Below, piece by piece: positions 56,055-63,937 of a DNA stretch of 64,000 nt (positions are counted from its first letter, which is position 1; each line of letters begins with the position of its first letter). The position numbers and the translations under genes are program-made. Source of the DNA: Lachnospiraceae bacterium (GTDB lineage: Bacteria > Bacillota > Clostridia > Lachnospirales > Lachnospiraceae). The notes under the pieces were generated by a model, which worked only from the letters and a program-made list of their open reading frames with translations, ran no database searches and was not told the DNA's origin. The DNA is taken from positions 24,466-88,465 of the forward strand of contig JAIDPF010000069.1 in assembly GCA_029062895.1 (NCBI GenBank), in the 5' to 3' direction.

Positions 56055-56831
56055 TTACGAAAAAACGGAAAACAAAAACACTGCCACCCCTAATATGACA
56101 AGCACGATCCCCGTCACCCTGTTTAATGTTTTGGGTTCCGCCTTATTTGCAAACAAGGCCGCGATTCTCGCCCACAAAAGGGTAAATACCACACAGGAAA
56201 CGCAGACGAGCAGATCAGGAACACCGCCTATGGCAAAATGGGAAACCGCTCCCGTAAGAGCAGTAAATGCCATGATAAACACACTGGTGCCTACAGCGGT
56301 CTTCAATTCGTATCCAAGAACAGACGTCAGTATCAAAAGCATCATCATACCTCCTCCTGCCCCAACAAATCCGCATATAAAGCCAATCAAGACACCACAT
56401 ATAACAGATTGGACCGCCCTTTTCTTCGCAGAAACCCCCTGCATGGATTCTTTTGTTGTCATAACCGGTTTCACAATAAATTTGATACCAAGCAGAAATG
56501 TCATGAACACAGAAAAGTTACCCATTGCGGCAGAGGGAACCAGGCTGGAAACATAGCTTCCCACCACAGTAAACAACAAAACGCTTGCCATCATGATCAG
56601 GCCGTTTTTGATATCAAGATTTTTATTTTTGCCATATGTGTAAGCTGATACGGCACTTGCAAGCACATCGGAAGAAAGGGCAATTCCAACGGCCATATAA
56701 GGATCAATGCCCAGAAAAGTAATCAGCATCGGGCTGATAACGGCAGCCGCGCTCATTCCGGCAAATCCCGTACCTAACCCGGCTCCCATGCCTGCAAAAA
56801 AAGTCACAACGATTGTTATCACCAATTCCAC
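56055..56831 (-). CDS. TauE/SafE family sulfite/sulfonate exporter-like permease
   Basis: 258 residues with seven to eight transmembrane helices. FFAGMGAGLGTGFAGMSAAA is the N-terminal glycine-rich signature of TauE/SafE permeases, and CGVLIGFICGFVGAGGGMMM is the repeated second half. It starts with GTG behind GGGAGGGG. The family exports sulfite, sulfoacetate or other small anions; the substrate here is unknown. It is bracketed, with the TnpW-like gene, by the 36-bp direct repeats, and so looks like a cargo module. Confidence 0.87.
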   Translation of the reverse strand: MELVITIVVTFFAGMGAGLGTGFAGMSAAAVISPMLITFLGIDPYMAVGIALSSDVLASAVSAYTYGKNKNLDIKNGLIMMASVLLFTVVGSYVSSLVPSAAMGNFSVFMTFLLGIKFIVKPVMTTKESMQGVSAKKRAVQSVICGVLIGFICGFVGAGGGMMMLLILTSVLGYELKTAVGTSVFIMAFTALTGAVSHFAIGGVPDLLVCVSCVVFTLLWARIAALFANKAEPKTLNRVTGIVLVILGVAVFLFSVFS

Positions 56832-56833
56832 GT

Positions 56834-56908
56834 TAATCCCCTCCCTCTATTAATTCATCCAGTTTTTTACTGATCAGTTCCACCATTTCAAAAAAGCATA
56901 CTGGCATG
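56834..56908 (-). CDS. Very short ORF ahead of the TauE/SafE gene
   Basis: 24 codons, MPVCFFEMVELISKKLDELI and then EGGD, ending within the ribosome site of the permease gene. The TAA stop is two bases before the GTG start, the arrangement of a coupling leader ORF. An inner Met (MVELISKK) is an alternative start. No family is recognised and translation is unproven. Confidence 0.3.
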
Positions 56909-56928
56909 CATTATAATTCCCTTTTTAT

Positions 56929-56957
56929 TCAAATTTGGATAGTTCAATTTTGAATCA
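56929..56957. promoter_or_regulatory. Inverted repeat upstream of TauE/SafE, candidate operator
   Basis: ATTCAAA and TTTTGAAT flank a short AT-rich centre about 100 bases upstream of the permease gene. A regulator-binding site is plausible, but the cognate regulator is not apparent within the element. Confidence 0.35.
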
Positions 56958-57073
56958 AACAATAACAATTTTCTAACCGGATGTCAAGTTGAATATCCAC
57001 TCCGCCCAACGGGAATGGTATCAATAGATAGAAAAGATTTGAAACAAAAGATACGAAACAGGTTATCTATTCC

Positions 57074-57232
57074 TTAAAACTTCAGCTCTGTCATCTGCTT
57101 CAGGTAATATCTCAACGCATCCGTCGCGGAATAATCGTCCTCACTAAAATGCACCCTTACCACATAGCCTTCCTTTGCATGTGTTGGCTGATTTTCCTCT
57201 TCAACATTTTCGATATCCTGCTGATTTTCCAT
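57074..57232 (-). CDS. Small TnpW-like transposon-associated protein
   Basis: 52 codons. An acidic N-terminus (MENQQDIENVEEENQPTHAK) is followed by YVVRVHFSEDDYSATDAL and RYYLKQMTELKF. The VRVHFSE core and the following amphipathic helix resemble TnpW-like small proteins found beside serine recombinases in clostridial elements. GAGG lies ten bases before the ATG, and copy B of the 36-bp repeat lies in its leader. It may be an accessory factor for recombination. Confidence 0.5.
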   Translation of the reverse strand: MENQQDIENVEEENQPTHAKEGYVVRVHFSEDDYSATDALRYYLKQMTELKF

Positions 57233-57255
57233 GAAACTTCCATCCTCTTTCTGTC

Positions 57256-57291
57256 TCTCTATACTTATGCCGGATATGGATCGTCCTATGA
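57256..57291. repeat. 36-bp direct repeat, copy B
   Basis: Identical to copy A (55986-56021), 1,270 bases away in the same orientation. It lies 12 bases past the AmrS-like gene stop and in the leader of the TnpW-like gene. Confidence 0.9.
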
Positions 57292-57303
57292 CATTCTATA
57301 TCA

Positions 57304-58149
57304 TCAACAGTTTCCCACAAACACATACTCTAAATATTTTTTAGCAGTTTCCGCAAGTCTATATACTTTTTCCACCTCCGTTGCCTCCCTGTCCGTCATA
57401 TGGTAGCTTGGGAAAAAACGGGTGACATGCAGCGGAATCTTCTTCCCGACAGCTACTCCAACCGATGCGATCCATTTAGCCTCTTCTTCCATTTCCGATA
57501 TCGTATCGTTTTTGCCCGGGACAATCAGCGTGGTAAGCTCCACATGACAGCCGGCTGCCGCACGTTGAATAAATTCTTTAACGGTTCCCAAATCCCCGCC
57601 AAGTTCCCTGTAATACGATTCCTTAAAACCCTTTAGGTCAATGTTCATGGCATCTGTCAGAGGAAGAATTTCTTCCAGTGTTTCAATCGATGCCGTTCCA
57701 TTGGTCACCAACACGTTTTTCATTCCGGCCCTTTTTACCAATGTGCCGGTATCGCGGATATATTCCCATCCGACCAGCGGCTCATTATAGGTAAATGCCA
57801 CACCAATATTTCCCGTGGATTTACAGGCAAGCGCCTTATCTGCCAAAGCCTCCGGAGAAATATAAACGGTGTCTACCGTATTAAAATCCGCCATGGAAAT
57901 TTCATGATTTTGACAGAACGCACATTTCAAATTACATCCATAACTTCCGACGGACAGAATCCGACTTCCGGGATGAAACATTTTAAGGGGCTTTTTCTCA
58001 ATCGCATCCAATGCAAGGGACGTAATTTCTCCATAGTTTTCACATATGATTTTTCCGTTCTCATTTTTTCTTGCCCTGCAGAATCCCCTTTGTCCGGGTT
58101 CCAGACTGCAATGGTGCATACATACCTGACAGACTGTTTTACTTTTCAT
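57304..58149 (-). CDS. amrS: AmrS-like (AmmeMemoRadiSam system) radical SAM enzyme
   Basis: 281 residues. An N-terminal cysteine-rich zinc-like segment (CQVCMHHCSLEPGQRGFCRA) is followed by SVGSYGCNLKCAFCQNHEIS with the CxxxCxxC cluster. GVAFTYNEPLVGWEYIRDTG and MNIDLKGFKESYYRELGGD are typical AmrS/PflA-like blocks. It ends YVFVGNC, which I believe is the native end of the shorter clostridial form. The partner genes amrA and amrB are absent here. It lies within the mobile element, so it is probable cargo. The substrate is unknown. Confidence 0.82.
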   Translation of the reverse strand: MKSKTVCQVCMHHCSLEPGQRGFCRARKNENGKIICENYGEITSLALDAIEKKPLKMFHPGSRILSVGSYGCNLKCAFCQNHEISMADFNTVDTVYISPEALADKALACKSTGNIGVAFTYNEPLVGWEYIRDTGTLVKRAGMKNVLVTNGTASIETLEEILPLTDAMNIDLKGFKESYYRELGGDLGTVKEFIQRAAAGCHVELTTLIVPGKNDTISEMEEEAKWIASVGVAVGKKIPLHVTRFFPSYHMTDREATEVEKVYRLAETAKKYLEYVFVGNC

Positions 58150-58223
58150 AATATAGAAATAATGAACATCTCCCTTTCTATTTTCTATCTAAAAAATATA
58201 TCATATATTTTATATGTTTCTTA

Positions 58224-58252
58224 TTGACAAATCAAGTAAATAGAAATATACA
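58224..58252 (+). promoter_or_regulatory. Sigma-A-type promoter of the hemerythrin/receiver gene
   Basis: TTGACA (58224-58229) and TATACA (58247-58252) are separated by exactly 17 bases. The start codon is ~180 bases downstream. A second possible extended -10 (TGGTACAAT) lies near 58392. Confidence 0.6.
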
Positions 58253-58433
58253 ATCAATGTCATTTAGTTTCGTACGAGTTTCATGAAAAGAAGACACCAA
58301 GGTATTTTCCAAAATATCATATCGAAAAAACAAGAAATTTTCAGGCATTTAAGATACACTAAAAATTATGTAGGCAAAACCATACTATTTGTGGTACAAT
58401 TATTTCCAGAGAGGATGAGCAAGGAGGAGCGCT

Positions 58434-59789
58434 ATGAGGCAAATAGAATGGGATGACAATTTTAATATCGGCGTGGATTTTATTGATCAGGAACATAAGG
58501 GACTATTTTCGAGGATCAATAAATTGCTCCAGCTCAATCAATCGGGTGAAAAAAGCGAATGGGTATGCCGTGAGGGCGTCAAATATTTAAAGTACCATAC
58601 TGCAGAACATTTTGAGCACGAAGAAGAATACATGCAGTCCATCAACTACGCAGATTATGAAACACATAAACAGCTGCATGACGCTTTTCGTTGTAAAACC
58701 CTGCCGCTATTGGAAGCTGAGCTGGAGGAAACCGGTTATTCACCTGAATCCATCCGGCATTTTCTTGGTGTCTGCATCGGTTGGATCGTTGGCCATACAA
58801 AGATGGAAGATCAGGCCATCATAGGAAAGGACATCAAAAAATGGGTGAATGTTCCCCGCACAGAGGAAAAGGATGCTCTGGAAGCCACCATCATCCAGAT
58901 CTTGCAAAATCTATTCCAGTTGAAGTCCAAGTTGATCCATGAACAATATACCGGCGAAGATTTTGGGAAAATCGTATGCTGCCAATTCTTATATCATGGT
59001 GATGATGATAGCAATTGGTCAGTCACGCTGGTCTATGAGGACCGGCTTCTGCTTGAAATCATGGGAAATATACTAAAGACCGATTATCCCAAATTAGACG
59101 ATATGATCCTGAACATCGCCAGATACCTTTCCCGCCAGTTTTTAGAAAAGATATGGGAAAGTTTTCAGGCACAGAATCTGGTAAAACTGGAAAAAGAATG
59201 TCTGCTGACCCATGATCAGCTTATAAACTTCTTTGAGCGCGAACAGGCAGGCTGTAGTCTGCTGTTTGATACCGGTGCGGGATATTTTGCGTTCTGCGCG
59301 TCTTCATCCGGTCCTATAAATGATAACATGGTAGCTACAAACAATTATCAGAATGCCTTATCTATGGTTCGGGATTTTCTGGAAAAAAATAATGAGGAAA
59401 ATGCCTCCCGAAAAAAGAAGATTATGATCGTGGATGATTCCGAATTTATGCGCGACAAAATAACTGAGCTGTTAGAGGCAGATTACGATATATTAGCGGC
59501 AGATTCCAGTGTATCCGCAATTAAGATGATTGCCGTAAACCGTCCGGATCTGGTTCTTTTGGATTATGAAATGCCTGTCTGCGACGGCGTACAGACCTTG
59601 GAAATGATTCGTTCTGATGCGGATATCGCGGATATTCCGGTGATCTTTCTAACCGGAAGGGGCGATAGGGAAAGCGTGAAAAAAGCCATGTCATTAAAAC
59701 CGGAAGGTTATCTTTTAAAAACATTGCCTGATGCCAAAATCAAGGAAGTAATTGACGATTTTTTTGCTAAGGGAACCACGGAGACATAA
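58434..59789 (+). CDS. Hemerythrin - central domain - response-regulator receiver fusion
   Basis: 451 residues behind AAGGAGG. Residues 1-135 are a bacteriohemerythrin with all expected diiron ligands in position: H21, H55, H59/H62/E63, H78/H82 and H121/D126 (GHTKMED). Residues ~150-305 are a mixed alpha/beta domain (SVTLVYEDRLLLEIMGNIL, then DDMILNIARYLSRQFLEKI) possibly related to CheX-type phosphatases. Residues 328-447 are a receiver domain with acidic pocket VDD, phospho-acceptor D377 (LLDYEMP) and K429. There is no DNA-binding or output enzyme domain. It probably senses O2 or NO and relays by phosphorylation. It is the last gene before the right end of the mobile element. Confidence 0.85.
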   Translation: MRQIEWDDNFNIGVDFIDQEHKGLFSRINKLLQLNQSGEKSEWVCREGVKYLKYHTAEHFEHEEEYMQSINYADYETHKQLHDAFRCKTLPLLEAELEETGYSPESIRHFLGVCIGWIVGHTKMEDQAIIGKDIKKWVNVPRTEEKDALEATIIQILQNLFQLKSKLIHEQYTGEDFGKIVCCQFLYHGDDDSNWSVTLVYEDRLLLEIMGNILKTDYPKLDDMILNIARYLSRQFLEKIWESFQAQNLVKLEKECLLTHDQLINFFEREQAGCSLLFDTGAGYFAFCASSSGPINDNMVATNNYQNALSMVRDFLEKNNEENASRKKKIMIVDDSEFMRDKITELLEADYDILAADSSVSAIKMIAVNRPDLVLLDYEMPVCDGVQTLEMIRSDADIADIPVIFLTGRGDRESVKKAMSLKPEGYLLKTLPDAKIKEVIDDFFAKGTTET

Positions 59790-61478
59790 CCTTAATATAA
59801 CACTCTCCCCCCATTCCATCAGTAATGCCGCGCTGCCGGTAACATAGGGAGCGGCGAATGAGGTTCCTGTGAATCCACCATAACCGCCGCCTGTTACTGC
59901 TGCCAGAACATTGACTCCCGGTGCAGCGATTTCCGGCTTGATCATGGAATTAATAAACTGGGCAGACGCGGTTCCCCCGACTGGGGCGGTATATCCCCTG
60001 CCTGAAAACGGCGCATATGACTGATAGACCGGATCATAGGCTCCAACTGTGATCATCCTGCTTGAAGTGGATGGAATCGTCAGCGTTCCGATGGGTTCCG
60101 CCTGAAAAAATCCCGTGTCCGCGCTTCTTGCGGAATAGGATGGCAGATAAAGATTGACTGCCCCATTTTTTATTTCCTCCCCTGTAATCTCCAGATTCCA
60201 GATTCCGACAGGCAGATATCCCTCCTCAGCAATAAAATCAAAATAGTATTCCTGTACGTCACTGTAAGGCAGCGGTGCTCCTAGATAGACCAGTACCGTG
60301 ATCCCGTCGATATTGATTCGCTGTGTTCCGATCTGATCCATCGGCAACTCCCTACGTTGCCCGTTCGGCGCAACCAGTGCAATCTGGAAAACATCCGCAT
60401 AGCTTTTCCAAAGCTGAAGATTTAGAGACGGCTCATAATTACCTACTGACCATGATATCTGTTTTTTCTCTTCTGTTATGGTACCTGCATAATGACCGTT
60501 GGATGCCGCCTCATTGCCGCTTCCAACGCTGATGACATTTCTGCCGGCTTCCGATATATTATCCATAAAACGTTCCAAAAGACTTGTTCCAAGATGATTA
60601 CCATAAACATTACCAAAACTTAAATTGACCGCCAACGGTTTATTCTCCCTTTCCGCATAGCGGACCATAAATGTCATCGCGCGCATCAGTTCCGTGGTTT
60701 TAGGAAACGAATCCGGCAGCGGCACACCAAGCTTGACAATCAGCAGATCGCTCGCCGGAGCAACACCAATACCGCTTCCGGCAGCAATGGATGCCACCGC
60801 CGTCCCATGTCCGCTGGTATCCCTGCTCATCTGTGTGCCTTCCGCCAACGATTCATTCAGCATTTCTCTGGTAAATAACACCCCTCTTGCAAATCCTTCC
60901 GGTGGCAGCCATCCCTTTTCCTCATCCGGCTGCAGTGTCTGATCCCACAGTGCCAGAATTCTGCTCTTCCCGTCTGCAGTCAAAAATTCACTGTTATGAT
61001 AGTCGATCCCGCTATCCGCAACTCCTACCAGCACACCATTACCTACAAGATTCATCCCCGCGCTTCGCGTTCCCGCCACATATACGCCGGGGAATGCCCC
61101 TGATGCATTCGGAGGATTGCCCACTACGCCTACCCCTGTGAGACAGATATCATTCCGACCGTCTACCTGCTGAAAATAAAGCCGTTTCGGAACTTCTATG
61201 TATTCAACCTCTTCCAATCTGGAAAATGCCTGGATCAGCCGTTCCGGAATGGTCACGATTGCATAGCCGGCCAGCAGTTCCTCTATGACAATCTCCTCTG
61301 ATGCCGCCTGCCGCAAATCTCCATGATATTTTACAATCAGCTCCCACTGTCTGCTTACTTCATCATAACCGGTCTCCAGATTTCGGGAACGGTTTCGTTC
61401 TTCCTGCGTTGCCTGCAAACTCAGATTCAAAAGATTTTCCAGTTTTTGGTTATCCTCTTCCATACGCTGTATGTCCAT
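59715..61478 (-). pseudogene. 5' part of an S8 subtilase (Csp-like) gene interrupted by the mobile element
   Basis: About 556 native codons from MDIQRMEEDNQKLENLLNLS (start 61478 chosen for GGTAGGA seven bases upstream). The catalytic triad is complete: Asp in GVADSGIDY (~155), His in SGHGTAVAS (~224), Ser in FTGTSFAAPYVTG (~540). A ~150-residue insert domain precedes the Ser, as in CspA/B/C-type proteases. At LLMEWG the native sequence stops near 59811. Thirty element-encoded residues (ESVILRLCLRGS and onward) follow to a stop, antisense to the end of the hemerythrin gene. The last ~50 codons are at 50843-50996. Without excision the protein lacks its conserved C-terminal helix region. Confidence 0.88.
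59791..59820. other. attR: right junction of the mobile element
   Basis: Element arm CTTAATATAACACTCT meets a run of six C (59807-59812) and then subtilase sequence ATTCCATC. The arm is the mirror of the left end: nine contiguous bases match after complementing. Confidence 0.75.
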
Positions 61479-61668
61479 ATATTTCCTACCTGTCATAATA
61501 TGATTCATCTAAATTTTATGCCCGCATCCCTGGCTTCTAATACTTATTAATCATTTTCTGCTCTTCCTATCCTTATCCATCGGTCTATCTTACCTTGCTA
61601 TCCATATACTTTATCCTTTCTTTGACATCTCACTGCACATGATGATAAAATAATAATAGTACACGGAA

Positions 61669-62628
61669 ATGAGGATTCCCCGCAATATGAACAATTTCGC
61701 TGAAGAAACCAATATGGATTATCCGGTTGGTGTGTATTATGTAGAATTAAATAACATGTTTATGAATGTCACCCCATGGCACTGGCATCCGGAACTGGAA
61801 ATCAGCTTTGTCCGCTCCGGTACGGCAGTATTTGGGGTTGGTGAAAAACAAATTGCAGTAAAAGCAGGTTCTGCCATCCTGATCAATGGCGGACATCTCC
61901 ATTCTATCACAGAGAAAAAAGAGACTGGTTCCTCCAATCCCTGTGTCATCTTATCCATTTTATTTCATCCGAATTACCTTTTTGATTCCATGGACTCTTT
62001 CCTTGCTGCCAAATACGGAACGCCGATCATTAAAGATCCGGAATTTCGTTATGCGCTGTTTACGCCGGATGACAGTTGGGGGAAGCGCGGCATTGAATGT
62101 ATCAACGCGATCCTGACAGCAAATCTGAACCAATCCTACGGTCATGAGCTGGTCACCAAAAGCCATTTATGCAGCTTCTGGATACAGCTTCTCGAAAAGG
62201 CGGATATCTTTCGGCAGAATACAGTCTCCTTTTCCCTGTCGGTTATGGATGAAGAACGCATTAAAGATGCCATTACGTTCATTCAGGATCATTATGCCGG
62301 ACAGATTACTTTAAAGGACATTGCAGACAGTATTCATGTCAGCAAGAGCGAATGTTGCAGATGTTTTAAACGCGCCATGCAGATTTCGCCATTCGACTAT
62401 CTGCTGATGTACCGGATCTACGCGTCCGCCCTACAGATGCAGCATGGCGGCAAAAAAGCAGAATCTATTGCTTCCTTAGCCGCCAGCGTCGGTTTCAACA
62501 ATACCAGTTATTATAATAAGATTTTCAAAAAATATCTTTCCTGTACACCCAGACAGTATCGCGAGACCATCCAAAAAAGCCATCGCGACGCGCTAAATCC
62601 GTTCGGCATCCCCTTGTCACGTTTGTGA
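61669..62628 (+). CDS. AraC family transcriptional regulator with cupin sensor
   Basis: 319 residues. The N-terminal cupin-like sensing domain has PWHWHPELEISFVRSGTAVF and AGSAILINGGHLHSI. The C-terminal double helix-turn-helix has ITLKDIADSIHVSKSECCRC and VGFNNTSYYNKIFKKYLSCT, then TPRQYRE. It should bind a small ligand, often a sugar, and activate nearby genes. It is divergent from the subtilase. The start is 61669 or the Met six codons on (MNNFAEETN). Confidence 0.9.
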   Translation: MRIPRNMNNFAEETNMDYPVGVYYVELNNMFMNVTPWHWHPELEISFVRSGTAVFGVGEKQIAVKAGSAILINGGHLHSITEKKETGSSNPCVILSILFHPNYLFDSMDSFLAAKYGTPIIKDPEFRYALFTPDDSWGKRGIECINAILTANLNQSYGHELVTKSHLCSFWIQLLEKADIFRQNTVSFSLSVMDEERIKDAITFIQDHYAGQITLKDIADSIHVSKSECCRCFKRAMQISPFDYLLMYRIYASALQMQHGGKKAESIASLAASVGFNNTSYYNKIFKKYLSCTPRQYRETIQKSHRDALNPFGIPLSRL

Positions 62629-62646
62629 TCCTATAGGTCCGCCGTT

Positions 62647-63720
62647 CTATTCGTCATTCATCTTTAAAAGCTTCGCAGCCTGATCCGCTGCAATGCACGC
62701 ATCAATGATCTCCTGAATATCGCCATTCATGATTTTATCCAATTTATATAATGTAAGCCCTATCCTATGATCCGTCACGCGTCCCTGCGGGAAATTGTAT
62801 GTCCTAATCTTCTCAGAGCGGTCTCCTGTTCCGATTTGGCTTCTCCTTGCATCCGCCTCCGCATCATGCATTTTCTGGCACTCCAGATCATACAGCTTGG
62901 CGCGCAGCAGTGTGAACGCCTTCTCCTTATTCTGGATCTGTGATTTCTCCGTCTGGCTGTAGATCACAATACCGGTAGGATAATGGGTCAGACGCACCGC
63001 GGAATCCGTTGTATTGACACACTGGCCGCCATTACCGGACGCACGCATAACGTCAATACGGATATCCTTCTCATCGATCTGCACATCAACCTCTTCCGCC
63101 TCCGGTATCACTGCCACGGACGCCGTCGAGGTATGGATCCTGCCGCCTGACTCCGTCTCCGGAACACGCTGCACCCGATGAACGCCACTTTCATATTTCA
63201 ATACGGAATAGGCTCCCTGTCCGCTGACCATGAATTCCACTTCCTTCATTCCGCCAATCCCGGTCTCATCGGCATTGACCAGCTCCATTTTCCAATGCCT
63301 TGCTTCTATATAATGTACATACATGCGGTAAAGTTCCGCCGCAAATAAAGCCGCCTCATCTCCGCCCGCGCCGGCTCTGATCTCTACTACCACATTCTTA
63401 TCATCATTCGGATCCTTTGGAAGAAGAAGAACCTTCAATTCATGCTCAAGCTCCGCAACACGCTTTTTAGACGCAGCATTTTCCTCCTTCAGCATCTCCC
63501 GCATCTCAGGATCCTTTTCTTCCTCCAGCATCATCACGGAGTCTTCAATATCCTGATTGCATTTTCTGTATTCCTTATACGCCTCTACAATCGGAGCAAG
63601 GTCGCTCTGCTCCTTCATCAGGCTCTTGAAGCGCTGTTGATTGTTGGTAACATCCGGCTCGGAAAGTTCATTTAAAATCTCCTCGAACCGTTTCAGCAAA
63701 TCTTCCAATTTATTAAACAT
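62647..63720 (-). CDS. prfA: Peptide chain release factor 1
   Basis: 357 residues, the normal RF1 length. The catalytic GGQ lies in [20 protein letters not shown] (ASGAGGQ in most homologs, so Ala to Asn before the GGQ). The stop-codon recognition region has [20 protein letters not shown]. The C-terminal [18 protein letters not shown] is typical. It terminates translation at UAA and UAG. This is a stable chromosomal marker. Confidence 0.96.
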   Translation of the reverse strand: MFNKLEDLLKRFEEILNELSEPDVTNNQQRFKSLMKEQSDLAPIVEAYKEYRKCNQDIEDSVMMLEEEKDPEMREMLKEENAASKKRVAELEHELKVLLLPKDPNDDKNVVVEIRAGAGGDEAALFAAELYRMYVHYIEARHWKMELVNADETGIGGMKEVEFMVSGQGAYSVLKYESGVHRVQRVPETESGGRIHTSTASVAVIPEAEEVDVQIDEKDIRIDVMRASGNGGQCVNTTDSAVRLTHYPTGIVIYSQTEKSQIQNKEKAFTLLRAKLYDLECQKMHDAEADARRSQIGTGDRSEKIRTYNFPQGRVTDHRIGLTLYKLDKIMNGDIQEIIDACIAADQAAKLLKMNDE

Positions 63721-63866
63721 CTGATTTTCCCTCTCTGCTATATTTATTCCGTGCTATATTTTATTCTTTTAAAATAGTTTACTCTTTACTATAGTTCATC
63801 TTAGTTGATTACTTGCGAATCTTATTTGCGAATCCGGTTTATGAAGTCCGGTTTACATAACTCTTC

Positions 63867-63931
63867 GTTTGAACATCTATGTTTCAAAAACATCATAAAT
63901 GAAATCATTTTTGAAACATAGATGTTCAAAC
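63867..63931. repeat. Perfect 24-bp inverted repeat
   Basis: GTTTGAACATCTATGTTTCA followed by AAAA pairs exactly with its complement across a 17-base loop. No U-run follows in either direction, so it is not a classical terminator. It resembles the palindrome at 47267-47310. Confidence 0.7.
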
Positions 63932-63937
63932 TTCAAG

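Larger units (their letters stand above)
50994..59810. mobile_element. Serine-recombinase mobile element (~8.8 kb) inserted in an S8 subtilase gene
   Basis: The ends are defined by the split protease. The right junction reads ATATAACACTCT-CCCCCC-ATTCC and the left AATT-CCC-GCTGGTGTTATAT. Removing about 8,815 bp rejoins AATT-CCCC-ATTCC, which restores codons Trp-Gly-Ile in frame. Crossover is within the C-run and ambiguous by 1-2 bases. Contents from left: three large serine recombinases, a 36-bp repeat, a TauE/SafE permease, a TnpW-like small gene, a second 36-bp repeat, an AmrS-like radical SAM gene, and a hemerythrin/receiver fusion. No conjugation genes are present, so transfer between cells would need help. 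Confidence 0.82.

Noticed and set aside
55986..57291. The 36-bp direct repeats as the outer ends of the mobile element
   Set aside because: They enclose only the permease and TnpW-like gene and leave the recombinases outside. The protease junctions define larger ends consistent with in-frame repair.
57304..58149. AmrS-like gene truncated at its 3' end by insertion of the element
   Set aside because: It stops 12 bases from direct repeat B, which suggested damage. However, YVFVGNC fits the native end of the shorter clostridial AmrS proteins as I know them, and the split subtilase gives better evidence for the element ends.
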